Shown piece after piece: positions 1 to 6,937 of a DNA stretch of 9,609 nt (its first letter is position 1; the number at the start of each line of letters is the position of its first letter). The stretch comes from Stenotrophomonas sp. (lineage in GTDB: Bacteria; Pseudomonadota; Gammaproteobacteria; Xanthomonadales; Xanthomonadaceae): the NCBI GenBank assembly GCA_003484865.1, contig DMZT01000089.1, positions 1 through 9,609 of the forward strand, written 5' to 3'. The position numbers and the translations under genes were made by a program. Under the pieces are notes generated by a model. It ran no database searches, had not been told where the DNA came from, and saw only the letters and a program-made list of their open reading frames with translations.

Positions 1-51
1 CACATCATATATGTTTCATATATTGATATGTGGGGCGTTCGCCCAAGGTGT
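1..51. promoter_or_regulatory. AT-rich inverted-repeat block at the left edge
   Basis: Bases 1-32 are strongly AT-rich in an otherwise very GC-rich window. They form a gapped inverted repeat: CACAT at the left end faces ATGTG at the right end, with two CATATAT-type motifs (7-13 and 18-24) inside. Bases 33-44 form a short GGGC/GCCC hairpin just past the stop codon of the RidA-family gene. No T-run follows it on the minus strand, so it would be a weak terminator at best. The block lies downstream of the RidA gene and probably serves a gene beyond the left edge, as a promoter or repressor operator. This is inferred from composition and symmetry only. Confidence 0.35.
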
Positions 52-483
52 TCAGGCGGTGTACGCCGTTGCCTCGATCTCGAACAGCATGCCGTCCAAC
101 GCCAGGCGCGGCACCGGGATCAGCGTGCAGGTCGGCGCACGACCCAAGGGCCAGCGGCGACCGATCTGATCGGACAGGATGCCGAGCCGATCCTGATCGT
201 GATCCACCACCAGTACGGTCAGCTTGGCCACGTCGGCCAGGGTTGCACCGGCCGAGGCCAACGCCAGGCTCAGGTTGTCCAGCGCCTGGGCAACCTGCGC
301 CTCGAAGCTCGGCGACAGAGCGCCATCGGCGGTTTCCCCGCCCTGCCCGGCGATGTGGATCACGCGTGCCGGCAGCCGGACCACCGCCACGTGGGAATAG
401 CCGTTCCCGGTCGGGTCGTACAGGCCGGACGGATTGATGAAGCCGAACAGGCCGGCGGGCGCAACAGGAGCATCGATCAACAT
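52..483 (-). CDS. RidA/YjgF-YER057c-UK114 family protein
   Basis: The product has 143 residues, close to the usual RidA size of about 130. RidA proteins are small cytosolic trimers; the characterised ones hydrolyse reactive enamines and imines such as 2-aminoacrylate, released by PLP enzymes, to ketoacids and ammonia. Family signatures are the I-A-G-Q-G stretch (44-48), the helix with F60, Q63, L68, N70, L71 and G79, the D84-V85-K87-L88 turn, and the C-terminal F-E-I-E-A block (134-138). R115 is a candidate for the conserved active-site arginine, but its register relative to the following C-T-L-I segment is uncertain, so it may belong to a RidA subgroup with a different activity. ATG at 483 is the only reasonable start; no clear Shine-Dalgarno precedes it. 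It is the last gene of a minus-strand series containing a PLP-dependent decarboxylase, separated from the CDF gene by 113 bases. The family call is firm, the substrate unknown. Confidence 0.9.
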   Translation of the reverse strand: MLIDAPVAPAGLFGFINPSGLYDPTGNGYSHVAVVRLPARVIHIAGQGGETADGALSPSFEAQVAQALDNLSLALASAGATLADVAKLTVLVVDHDQDRLGILSDQIGRRWPLGRAPTCTLIPVPRLALDGMLFEIEATAYTA

Positions 484-522
484 GGGTCAGGCGTCTTCAG
501 GGGGTGGGCGCGCAGTGTCCGG

Positions 523-550
523 CCTCAACTGCGGTTGAGGTCAACGCAGT
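523..550 (-). repeat. Overlapping inverted repeats in the CDF-ridA gap
   Basis: The 113-base gap at 484-596 holds two overlapping symmetric elements. One is a perfect 7-bp stem (CCTCAAC at 523-529, GTTGAGG at 534-540) with a TGCG loop. The other is a longer imperfect palindrome whose arms are ACTGCGGTTGA (528-538) and TCAACGCAGT (541-550), with one unpaired base. The two pairings are mutually exclusive. No T-run follows on either strand, so it is not a good intrinsic terminator. The minus-strand TTGACC (539-544) at the palindrome centre could be a -35 element, with a poor GACACT 19 bases on. It may be an operator or processing hairpin for the RidA gene; the role is inferred. Confidence 0.3.
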
Positions 551-596
551 GCCTTGGAATGCTGCGGTGCAGACATCAAGGTTCCGCCTGCGCGCC

Positions 597-1499
597 TCAG
601 GTCCAGGCCGGATCGGCCGTGAAATCAATCGTCAGCCAGAACTCACTGCCGCGCGCATCCAGTCGCTCGGCGATCTCATCACGCAGCCGGTCCACGTTCC
701 CGATGGTGCCGATGACCGTGTCCGGGTGGGTCAGGATGTGGATTTCGACGAAGCGCATGCGGCCCATCTTGGCCACGTGGCTGGTGAAATCCAGATAGCC
801 GTGCTCGACGACGAAGTCCTTCATCACCGCCTGCACGCGCGCATCCAGCGTATCCGGCGCCACCTGCAGCACTTCGCGCATGGCCTTCCAGGCGCTGCGC
901 AGCGGTACCGGCAACACCGCGACACTGATCGCGGCCAGCACCAGCGGATCCAGATAGGGAATCCAGTGGGCATGCGCGCCACCGCGCAGCAGCAAGGCGA
1001 TCGCGAAGGCCAGCACCACGGCCAGGCTCATCAACCCGCTGAGCAGCCAGGCGCGCACGTCCAGCCACAGCAGGGCCGAATGCAGCTGCATCGCACGGGT
1101 ACGCACGAACGCCGCCATGGCCAGGTTGCTCACGCACAGGACGGCGGCCCACAGCAGCGCAGGCCCCGCCTTGACCTCATGACCCCCGGTGGTCAGCCCG
1201 ATCACCGAGTTGGCCAACGCATAGATGCAGGCCAGCGACAGGATCGCCCCGCCAAGGGCCTCCACCATCGGCTCCAGGTGCCAGTACCCATACTGGAAGC
1301 GCGGGCTTTCTTCCCGCGCCACCAGCCGCAGCACCGACAATGCCACCAGGGTCAGCGCCACATCCACCAGGCTGTAGACGCCGTCGAACAGGATGGCCTG
1401 CGAGCCTACCAGCAGGCCACCGACGAAGCCGATGGCGCTGACCGCCATCGTCACCCCGATGGAAAACGTGAGGACCCGCTGCTCGCGTGCTGTATCCAT
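597..1499 (-). CDS. Cation diffusion facilitator (CDF)-like transporter with altered metal ligands
   Basis: The product has 300 residues, the usual CDF length (PF01545-type). CDF proteins sit in the inner membrane as homodimers and export divalent metals such as Zn, Fe, Mn or Co in exchange for protons. Six hydrophobic segments are visible, roughly at 9-31, 37-60, 78-100, 112-132, 143-170 and 183-200, followed by a cytoplasmic C-terminal domain (about 205-300). Conserved marks are D39-x-x-Y42-S-L-x-D46 in helix 2, corresponding to the family D-x-x-H-x-x-x-D, and G71 to E76-P77 after it. The usual helix 2 histidine is Y42. In helix 5 the H-x-x-x-D pair appears replaced by A150 and S154, with D147 and W151 nearby. 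The substrate therefore cannot be assigned. ATG 1499 is the first good start; only a weak AGGA (1513-1516), 13 bases upstream, precedes it. Its start lies 28 bases after the decarboxylase stop, so co-transcription or coupling is likely. Confidence 0.85.
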   Translation of the reverse strand: MDTAREQRVLTFSIGVTMAVSAIGFVGGLLVGSQAILFDGVYSLVDVALTLVALSVLRLVAREESPRFQYGYWHLEPMVEALGGAILSLACIYALANSVIGLTTGGHEVKAGPALLWAAVLCVSNLAMAAFVRTRAMQLHSALLWLDVRAWLLSGLMSLAVVLAFAIALLLRGGAHAHWIPYLDPLVLAAISVAVLPVPLRSAWKAMREVLQVAPDTLDARVQAVMKDFVVEHGYLDFTSHVAKMGRMRFVEIHILTHPDTVIGTIGNVDRLRDEIAERLDARGSEFWLTIDFTADPAWT

Positions 1500-1527
1500 C
1501 GCTGGCCGAGGGTCCTGCGCGCAGGCG

Positions 1528-3816
1528 TCAGACCTTCAGCACCTCCACCTTGTAGCTCGGCGCATCGCCGTCGGTATCGATGATAAGCCCGTGCACATCC
1601 GACTCGAAGCCCGGGAAACGCGCGTTCTGCTCGCGGGCGATCCGCAGCGACTGGATGATCGGCTCATCGCTGGTGCCGAAGCGCTCACCCGGCATGATGG
1701 TCGGAATGCCCGGCGGGTACGGCACCAGCATGGTCCCGGCAATACGGCCGCTGATCTGCTCGATGTCGACCCGCTCGATCTGGCCGCGTACGAGGTGGTC
1801 GTAGGCCTCGGCCGGCGTCATCACCGGCTCGGGCAGATCCACGTACATCGCGCGCATCACCTGGGCCACGCCGAACTCGGCGTTGAAGGCATGCAGCGCA
1901 TCGCACAGATCGCGCAGGCCCCAGCCGGCGTAGGCGATCGGGAACTCGGCGGCCAGCTGCGGCAGCGCGCGGGTCAACGGCGCGTTGCAGTCGTAAAGCT
2001 CCTTGAAGGCCATCAGCTCGGTGACCAGGGTGCTCCACTTGCCCTTGGTGATGCCCATCGAGAACAGGAACAGCACCGAATAGAGATTGGTCTTCTCCAC
2101 CGTGATGCCGCGGGTCCACAGGAACTTGCTCAGGACCGCGGCCGGAATGCCGCGCTGGCCCATTTCGCCGTCCATCGACAGCCCGGGCGTGAGCAGGGTC
2201 ACCTTGATCGGATCGATCAGCACGTAGTCGTCGACCAGGCCATCGAAGCCGTGCCAGTGCGCATCCGGCTGCAGGTACCACTCGCTGCGCTTGGCCACCA
2301 TCGGGGCCGGTGCGTCGCCCTTGGCCAGCGAGCGCTCCAGCTTGTCCGGCTGCCAGACGCTGAACCACCAGTCGTCCCGGCCCAGGTCCTCGCGCACATG
2401 CAGCATCGCGCGGCGGAAGGCGATCGCTTCGTCATGCATCTCCTGCACCAGCGATTCGCCGGCCGCGCCCTCCATCATCTTGGAGGCCACATCGCAGGCC
2501 GCGATCACCCCGTAATGCGGGCTGGTGGTGGTGTGCATCATGAAAGCTTCGTTGAAGCGCTCGGCGTCCAGCTCACGGGAAGCCGCGTTGCGCACGTGGA
2601 TCATCGAGGCCTGCGAGAACGCGGCCAGCAGCTTGTGCGTGGAGTGCGTGGTGAAGATGATCGCATCCTGCTCACGCGGCTTGCCCTTGGCCATGCCGTA
2701 ATGGTTCTCGTAGAACGGATGGAACGCGGCGTAGGCGTACCAGGCTTCGTCGAAATGCAGGAAGTCCACCGCGCTGCCGATCTCCTCGGCGATCTTCTCG
2801 GCGTTGTAGCAGAGGCCGTCGTAGGTCGAGTTGGTCACCACTGCGATGCGCGGCTTGGACCCGGCCTTGTAGGCCTTGCTGGCCAGCGGGTTGGCAGCAA
2901 TGGCCTGCTGCAGCGATTCGGGGGTGAACTGATCCAGGCTGATCGGGCCGATGATGCCGTGCGCGTTGCGGCTGGGGGTGAAGTAGACCGGGATGCCGCC
3001 GGTCATGATCAGCGAATGCAGCAGGGATTTGTGGCAGTTGCGGTCGACGAACACCACATCGCCCCGCCCCACGGTTCCGTGCCAGACGATCTTGTTGGCG
3101 GTGGAGGTGCCGTTGGTGACAAAGAAGGTATGGTCGGCGCCGAAGTTGCGCGCCGCCTCGTTCTCGGCCTCCTTGATCGGGCCGGTGTGGTCCAGCAGCG
3201 AACCCAGCTCCGGCACCGAGATCGACAGATCGCTGCGCAGCGTGTTCTCCCCGTAGAACTGGTGGAACGCACGTCCCACTGGCGACTTGGTGAACGCTAC
3301 GCCGCCGGCATGCCCGGGCGTGTGCCAGGAGTAGTTGGATTCGGCGGTGTGGTGAATCAGGGCCTTGAAGAACGGTGGCAGCAGATTGGCCATGTAGTCT
3401 TCGGCCGCACGCATCACCTGGCGCGAGATGAAGCTCTTGGTGTCTTCAAACAGGAAGATGTAGCCGTGCACGAACTTCAGCAGCTTGCTCGGCACCTTCT
3501 CGATCGTGCGTCGTTCGCCGTACAGGAAGACCGGCAGGTTGGCGCGCCGGGCCGTCTGCTCGCGCAGGAAGCCCAGCAGGCGCTGGAACTGCTCCGGGTT
3601 CTCCTCGGTGCCATCGATGGAGATCAGCACCGCCGAGGCCGCCACATAGGTGCGCGCACCGGCCTGCGCATCGGCCAGGGTCAACCCGCACAGCACGCGC
3701 TGGTCATTCTTGCGCAGCTCGTCCACCAGTGCACGGATCAGGATGCCGCCGATGCGCGGGGATTCGTAGTCATCGTCGATGACGATGATCGGGTAATCAA
3801 GGGACTTGAAGTACAC
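1528..3816 (-). CDS. PLP-dependent Orn/Lys/Arg decarboxylase, LdcA/AdiA type
   Basis: The product is a 762-residue fold type I decarboxylase of the inducible (AdiA, LdcI, LdcA) class, which uses PLP to remove CO2 from lysine, arginine or ornithine in the cytoplasm, consuming a proton. The N-terminal wing (1-130) begins with Y-P-I-I-V-I-D-D. The core carries S-W-H-T-P-G-H (163-169), the phosphate-binding T-N-G-T-S-T (234-239), H-F-D-E-A-W (354-359; D356 should contact the PLP ring nitrogen) and S-T-H-K (392-395), with K395 as Schiff-base lysine. V-P-Y-P-P-G-I-P (698-705) is typical of the C-terminal part. From memory, the N-P-x-N-R-L-stretches E-N-T-L-R-S-D and V-P-E-L-G-S-L-L-D-H most resemble Pseudomonas LdcA (lysine), while F-T-T-H-S-T-H-K resembles AdiA, so lysine is favoured but arginine is possible. 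The start is GTG at 3816 with AGGAGA six bases upstream. The gene follows the antiporter by 21 bases. Confidence 0.95.
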   Translation of the reverse strand: MYFKSLDYPIIVIDDDYESPRIGGILIRALVDELRKNDQRVLCGLTLADAQAGARTYVAASAVLISIDGTEENPEQFQRLLGFLREQTARRANLPVFLYGERRTIEKVPSKLLKFVHGYIFLFEDTKSFISRQVMRAAEDYMANLLPPFFKALIHHTAESNYSWHTPGHAGGVAFTKSPVGRAFHQFYGENTLRSDLSISVPELGSLLDHTGPIKEAENEAARNFGADHTFFVTNGTSTANKIVWHGTVGRGDVVFVDRNCHKSLLHSLIMTGGIPVYFTPSRNAHGIIGPISLDQFTPESLQQAIAANPLASKAYKAGSKPRIAVVTNSTYDGLCYNAEKIAEEIGSAVDFLHFDEAWYAYAAFHPFYENHYGMAKGKPREQDAIIFTTHSTHKLLAAFSQASMIHVRNAASRELDAERFNEAFMMHTTTSPHYGVIAACDVASKMMEGAAGESLVQEMHDEAIAFRRAMLHVREDLGRDDWWFSVWQPDKLERSLAKGDAPAPMVAKRSEWYLQPDAHWHGFDGLVDDYVLIDPIKVTLLTPGLSMDGEMGQRGIPAAVLSKFLWTRGITVEKTNLYSVLFLFSMGITKGKWSTLVTELMAFKELYDCNAPLTRALPQLAAEFPIAYAGWGLRDLCDALHAFNAEFGVAQVMRAMYVDLPEPVMTPAEAYDHLVRGQIERVDIEQISGRIAGTMLVPYPPGIPTIMPGERFGTSDEPIIQSLRIAREQNARFPGFESDVHGLIIDTDGDAPSYKVEVLKV

Positions 3817-3822
3817 AGGGAT

Positions 3823-3828
3823 TCTCCT
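3823..3828 (-). promoter_or_regulatory. Shine-Dalgarno selecting a GTG start for the decarboxylase
   Basis: Minus-strand AGGAGA is separated by six bases from the GTG at 3816-3814. This supports GTG as the start; it also gives an N-terminus (Y-F-K-S-L) matching the beginning of the wing domain in related decarboxylases. Confidence 0.7.
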
Positions 3829-3837
3829 GGGGGAAGA

Positions 3838-5187
3838 TCACGAAAGCGTCGTGCGGACGGCGGCGTCGAGCGCGGGCAGCTGGCCGCGCTGGCGGCGACG
3901 CTCCTCGCTGAAGAACGGATAGAACACCGTGATGAACAACACGAACAGGAAGGCGTACTGCACGATGTTGCCGGCCGAGCCGAAGATCGCCCACAGGCAG
4001 TACACGACGGTGACACTGGTCAGCAGCCAGAACGCGCCGGTATGGACCAGCGTGTGCGAGCGCTCCACCACGAAATAGCAGGCCACGCAGGAGTAGATGT
4101 ACGGCAGCAGCGTCAGCACGACCGCCGCGGAGGTGATCACATCGAACTGGGCCGAGGCGGTCTTGGAGGTGGAGGTGACCAGCACCGCCAGGGTCATCAG
4201 CACCGCCACGATCAGCACGCCCTTTACCGGCACGTCATCCTTGTTGGTCTTGCTGAAGATGCTGGGGAACAGACCGTCATCGGAGGCGGCCTTGGCGCTC
4301 TGCGCGGTCAGCAGGATCCAACCGCCGAGCGAGCCGGCCGCACCCACGAACGCACACAGGCTCACCAGCGCCCCGCCCCAGCCACCCACCGCATTGGCAG
4401 CCGCCAGTGCGAACGGCGCATCGGAGACCTGCAGGTCGCCGTTGGGCACCATGCCCATGATCACCGAGGAGCTGGCGATGTAGGCGATCGCCGCCAGGAA
4501 CACGCCGGCCAGCGTCGCGCGGGCCACGTTCTTCTCCGGGTTTTCGACCACACCCGCGGTCACCGACGCCGATTCCACGCCGATGAAGGCCCATAGCGTC
4601 AACGCCGCCGCACTGGAGATCGCGCCGAAGTTGGATTCACCGGAGACGTTGTAGGCGCCCTTGAAAATGGTCGGATCGAAGAAGAACCAGCCGAAGATCG
4701 CGATGCCCAGGATCGGTACCAGGGCGAAGCTGGTGGTCACCGTCTGCAGCTTGCTGACGAACGACGGGCCGATGACGTTGGCGAAGCTCAGCGCCCACAC
4801 CAGCGCCAGCACGGCGATGCAGCGCGGCAGCGGCTCGGACAGGATCGGGAAGAAGTAGCTGAAGTAGCCCACCGCCGCGATCGGAATGGCAACGTTGCCG
4901 ATCCAGTTGGCGAACCAGTAGATGGTGTTGGTCTGGAAGCCCATGTAGGGGCCGAACCAATCGCGTGCATAGGCATACGGGCCACCGGCCTTGGGCGCGA
5001 GCCTGCCGAGCTTGGCGAACACGAACGCCAGCAGCAGCGCGCCGGCCGTGGTGATCAGCCAGCCCCAGATGGAGGCGGTACCGATCTTGGCCAGGCTGGA
5101 GGGCAGCAGGAACACCCCCGACCCCATCATGTTGCCGGCCACCAGGAAGGTGGCGCCGACGACCCCGATTTTCTTTGCTTGTGCCAT
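3838..5187 (-). CDS. Basic amino acid:amine antiporter, AdiC/CadB-like (APC family)
   Basis: The product has 449 residues, matching AdiC and CadB (about 445), with about twelve membrane helices of the LeuT fold. Such proteins exchange external arginine or lysine for internal agmatine or cadaverine across the inner membrane. The unwound helix 1 motif G-N-M-M-G-S-G (18-24) is present. Residues corresponding to AdiC substrate and gating positions are offset by three: Y90 (Y93), N98 (N101), W199 (W202), I202 (I205), E205 (the E208 pH-sensing site) and W290 (W293). N94 replaces AdiC C97 and matches CadB, as do the A-N-W-I-G-N segment and the A-K-K-I-G N-terminus; G-V-F-L-L-P and most of the rest look like AdiC. 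The exact pair is therefore uncertain, and the adjoining decarboxylase should share it. The start is ATG 5187 with AAAGGAG (5196-5202) eight bases upstream. It lies 51 bases after the porin gene and 21 before the decarboxylase. Confidence 0.93.
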   Translation of the reverse strand: MAQAKKIGVVGATFLVAGNMMGSGVFLLPSSLAKIGTASIWGWLITTAGALLLAFVFAKLGRLAPKAGGPYAYARDWFGPYMGFQTNTIYWFANWIGNVAIPIAAVGYFSYFFPILSEPLPRCIAVLALVWALSFANVIGPSFVSKLQTVTTSFALVPILGIAIFGWFFFDPTIFKGAYNVSGESNFGAISSAAALTLWAFIGVESASVTAGVVENPEKNVARATLAGVFLAAIAYIASSSVIMGMVPNGDLQVSDAPFALAAANAVGGWGGALVSLCAFVGAAGSLGGWILLTAQSAKAASDDGLFPSIFSKTNKDDVPVKGVLIVAVLMTLAVLVTSTSKTASAQFDVITSAAVVLTLLPYIYSCVACYFVVERSHTLVHTGAFWLLTSVTVVYCLWAIFGSAGNIVQYAFLFVLFITVFYPFFSEERRRQRGQLPALDAAVRTTLS

Positions 5188-5214
5188 GACGTTTGCTCCT
5201 TTGCCAGGCAGGGA

Positions 5215-5229
5215 CCCGGTCGTGCCGGG
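5215..5229 (-). repeat. Intercistronic GC hairpin between porin and antiporter genes
   Basis: CCCGG (5215-5219) and CCGGG (5225-5229) form a perfect 5-bp stem with a five-base loop in the 51-base gap between porin stop and antiporter start. No T-run follows on the minus strand, so it should not terminate strongly. It could protect upstream mRNA or tune the ratio of the two products. It is small enough to occur by chance in GC-rich DNA. Confidence 0.25.
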
Positions 5230-5238
5230 CGGTGGGAG

Positions 5239-6672
5239 TTACTTGATGAAGTTGTATTGCAGGCTGCCCTGCAGCCGCATCGTGTCACCGCGTTGCCCGC
5301 GTTGCTGTTCCAGTTGTCCGTAGAGCAGTTCCATGCCCATCGTCCACGACGGTGCCGGGCTCCAGAGCAGATTGAAGACGCCATAGCGGCTCTGGCGGAA
5401 CGCATCGGCGGCCAGCGCCTCGTTGCGCCCGCTGGTGAGCTGGCCGTAGATCAGGTTGGAACGCCAGAACGGCGACCAGTAATGCGTGTAACCGACGAAA
5501 CCGCCGTACAGCGACAACGCCTGCAGGCGCCCGTCTGCGGTCACCACCGCATCCATGCCCGAACCGGTCAGGTCGGCTGTATAGCGGGCCAGGCCCTTGC
5601 CACCGAGCATCCCGAACAGCAGCAGGTCCTGCTCGCCCACCGCGGCCGAGCCACTGAGTTGCAGGCCGCCGGCGAAACGACGGCCGTCGCCTGCATCGCC
5701 GTCGTAGCCCAGGCTGCGGGCGACCGCGCCCAACTGCAGATGGCCCCAGTCGCGCTCCATGCGCGCGGTAACGGTGACATCCGGCAGTTGATCGACCGGC
5801 ATGATCCCCTCGGCGGGGTTGCTCAACTGGGTATCCGGATCTTCGGCAGCCACGGTCAGCGTGTTGCCCTTGCCCATCGCGAAGCTGTGGTGGATGCCGG
5901 CCACCAGCAGGTAGCCCGCCCCCCCTGGCCCGGCGAAATCCAGGGTGTCGGGCAGGCTGTCGGCATCCATGAAGGTCGAATAGCCATAGCCGGCGTAGGT
6001 ATTGCCGAGCTGCCCGTAAGCATGGCGCAGGCGGAACTGATAGCTGTCGCTGCTGCCGAAGAAGTCGTTCTCCAGGTAGAAGCGCAGGTTGCCATGGGTG
6101 GTCGGCCGCCGCGCTTCAAAGCTGAAGCGGGTCTGCTTGGCATGCAGGGTGAAGTTGGAGACATCCCGGTGCGCACTGCCGACCGGGATCGAGGAGGTAA
6201 TGAACTGCTCCTGGTCGCCGGCCGCCCGTGAATCGGCGATCGCATCGAGCTTGGCGTAGCCGCCGATGCGGATCAGCGTATCGGTGTTGGGGATCGCGAA
6301 GAAGCCTTTCAGCTCGGGATCGGTCGGGCCGGCGGCACTGTCCGGGCGGGATGCGGCGGTGGACGGATCAGCAACGGAGTCGCGTTGCGGAAGGATGGCC
6401 TGCCCCATGCCGGGCACCTGTGCCTGGGCGGTCAGGGGCGCTGGCGAAGGTGCGGCGGGGACGCTCGTGCTCGGCGCAGGTGCCGCCGTGACCCTCGGTG
6501 ACGTGGGCGGAGGTTTGCCGGATTCGATGGCCTGCAGGCGCTCTTCCATCTGTTCCAGCGTCTGCCGGAGCGTCTGGATGTCCTGCCGCAACGCGGCAGC
6601 CGAATCCTGTGCATGGACCGGCGCCGCAGCCAACGCTGCCACGCATGCGACCGTCAACACAGCCAAGCGCAT
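5239..6672 (-). CDS. DcaP-like trimeric outer membrane porin
   Basis: The product has 477 residues from ATG 6672. A signal peptide (1-21) ends in V-H-A before Q22. Residues 22-50 form a heptad-rich coiled coil (L-R-Q, L-R-Q, L-E-Q, M-E-E, L-Q-A). An Ala/Pro/Ser-rich linker follows to about 115. The rest has alternating beta-strand character with many aromatic residues. The barrel begins with G-F-F-A-I-P-N-T-D-T and I-R-I-G-G-Y-A-K-L-D, the recognisable opening of DcaP-type porins, and ends in Q-Y-N-F-I-K, with the phenylalanine two residues short of the end rather than terminal. Known DcaP proteins are trimers with N-terminal coiled coils that pass dicarboxylates and other small anions. The solute here is not evident. 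The gene is first in a set with antiporter and decarboxylase, which suggests passage of a basic amino acid or its amine, but this is inference. A GTG at 6675 is also in frame but lies too close to the Shine-Dalgarno. Confidence 0.82.
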   Translation of the reverse strand: MRLAVLTVACVAALAAAPVHAQDSAAALRQDIQTLRQTLEQMEERLQAIESGKPPPTSPRVTAAPAPSTSVPAAPSPAPLTAQAQVPGMGQAILPQRDSVADPSTAASRPDSAAGPTDPELKGFFAIPNTDTLIRIGGYAKLDAIADSRAAGDQEQFITSSIPVGSAHRDVSNFTLHAKQTRFSFEARRPTTHGNLRFYLENDFFGSSDSYQFRLRHAYGQLGNTYAGYGYSTFMDADSLPDTLDFAGPGGAGYLLVAGIHHSFAMGKGNTLTVAAEDPDTQLSNPAEGIMPVDQLPDVTVTARMERDWGHLQLGAVARSLGYDGDAGDGRRFAGGLQLSGSAAVGEQDLLLFGMLGGKGLARYTADLTGSGMDAVVTADGRLQALSLYGGFVGYTHYWSPFWRSNLIYGQLTSGRNEALAADAFRQSRYGVFNLLWSPAPSWTMGMELLYGQLEQQRGQRGDTMRLQGSLQYNFIK

Positions 6673-6677
6673 CACGT

Positions 6678-6684
6678 CCTCCTT
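6678..6684 (-). promoter_or_regulatory. Shine-Dalgarno fixing the porin start
   Basis: Minus-strand AAGGAGG ends five bases before ATG 6672 and only two bases before the in-frame GTG 6675. The spacing favours ATG 6672 as the true start. It is a near-perfect ribosome-binding site, suggesting high translation. Confidence 0.8.
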
Positions 6685-6718
6685 GAACCGTACACAGTCC
6701 CGCGGGTCAACACCGGCT

Positions 6719-6733
6719 GACGTTCACAACGTC
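6719..6733. repeat. 15-base perfect palindrome ahead of the porin gene
   Basis: GACGTT (6719-6724) and AACGTC (6728-6733) are exact inverted copies separated by CAC. The element ends 47 bases upstream of ATG 6672. It could be an operator for a dimeric regulator or a small mRNA hairpin. Symmetry is seen directly; function is inferred. Confidence 0.35.
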
Positions 6734-6914
6734 GCAGGTGGTGAGCACGCAGCCCGGCACTGCAATGCGCGCGACCTCTGCCGACGCGTGGTTCGGTGGC
6801 GGTCACGCCATCGGACACATCGCCTGCATGGGTACGCTCGCACGGGATCCCCTCATCCCTGATGACCGCCGCGTTGACGCGCGGCCGCCAGCGCTCTGAG
6901 TAACAATCGCAAAG

Positions 6915-6937
6915 TGAGAGCGCCGTGAACGTTCTCA
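6915..6937. repeat. Imperfect inverted repeat in the porin leader
   Basis: Arms TGAGAGCG (6915-6922) and CGTTCTCA (6930-6937) pair with one mismatch around a seven-base loop. The pairing is better on the plus strand (a G-U wobble) than in the expected minus-strand transcript (an A-C mismatch). A protein-binding site is therefore more likely than an RNA hairpin, if it matters at all. Confidence 0.2.

Noticed and set aside
504..1583. A plus-strand open frame of 359 codons over the CDF gene.
   Set aside because: The translation is low in hydrophobic residues, rich in Gln, His and Arg, and opposite a clear membrane protein gene.
1393..4596. A plus-strand open frame of 1067 codons antisense to the decarboxylase and antiporter genes.
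   Set aside because: Its length is striking, but it lies opposite two certain genes, its translation is rich in Arg, His, Gln, Gly and Val without any family motif, and long antisense frames are common opposite GC-rich coding sequence.
6753..6771. A sigma-54-like GG/GC pattern around GGCACTGCAATGC on the plus strand.
   Set aside because: The GG to GC spacing is one base short, and no plus-strand gene lies downstream.
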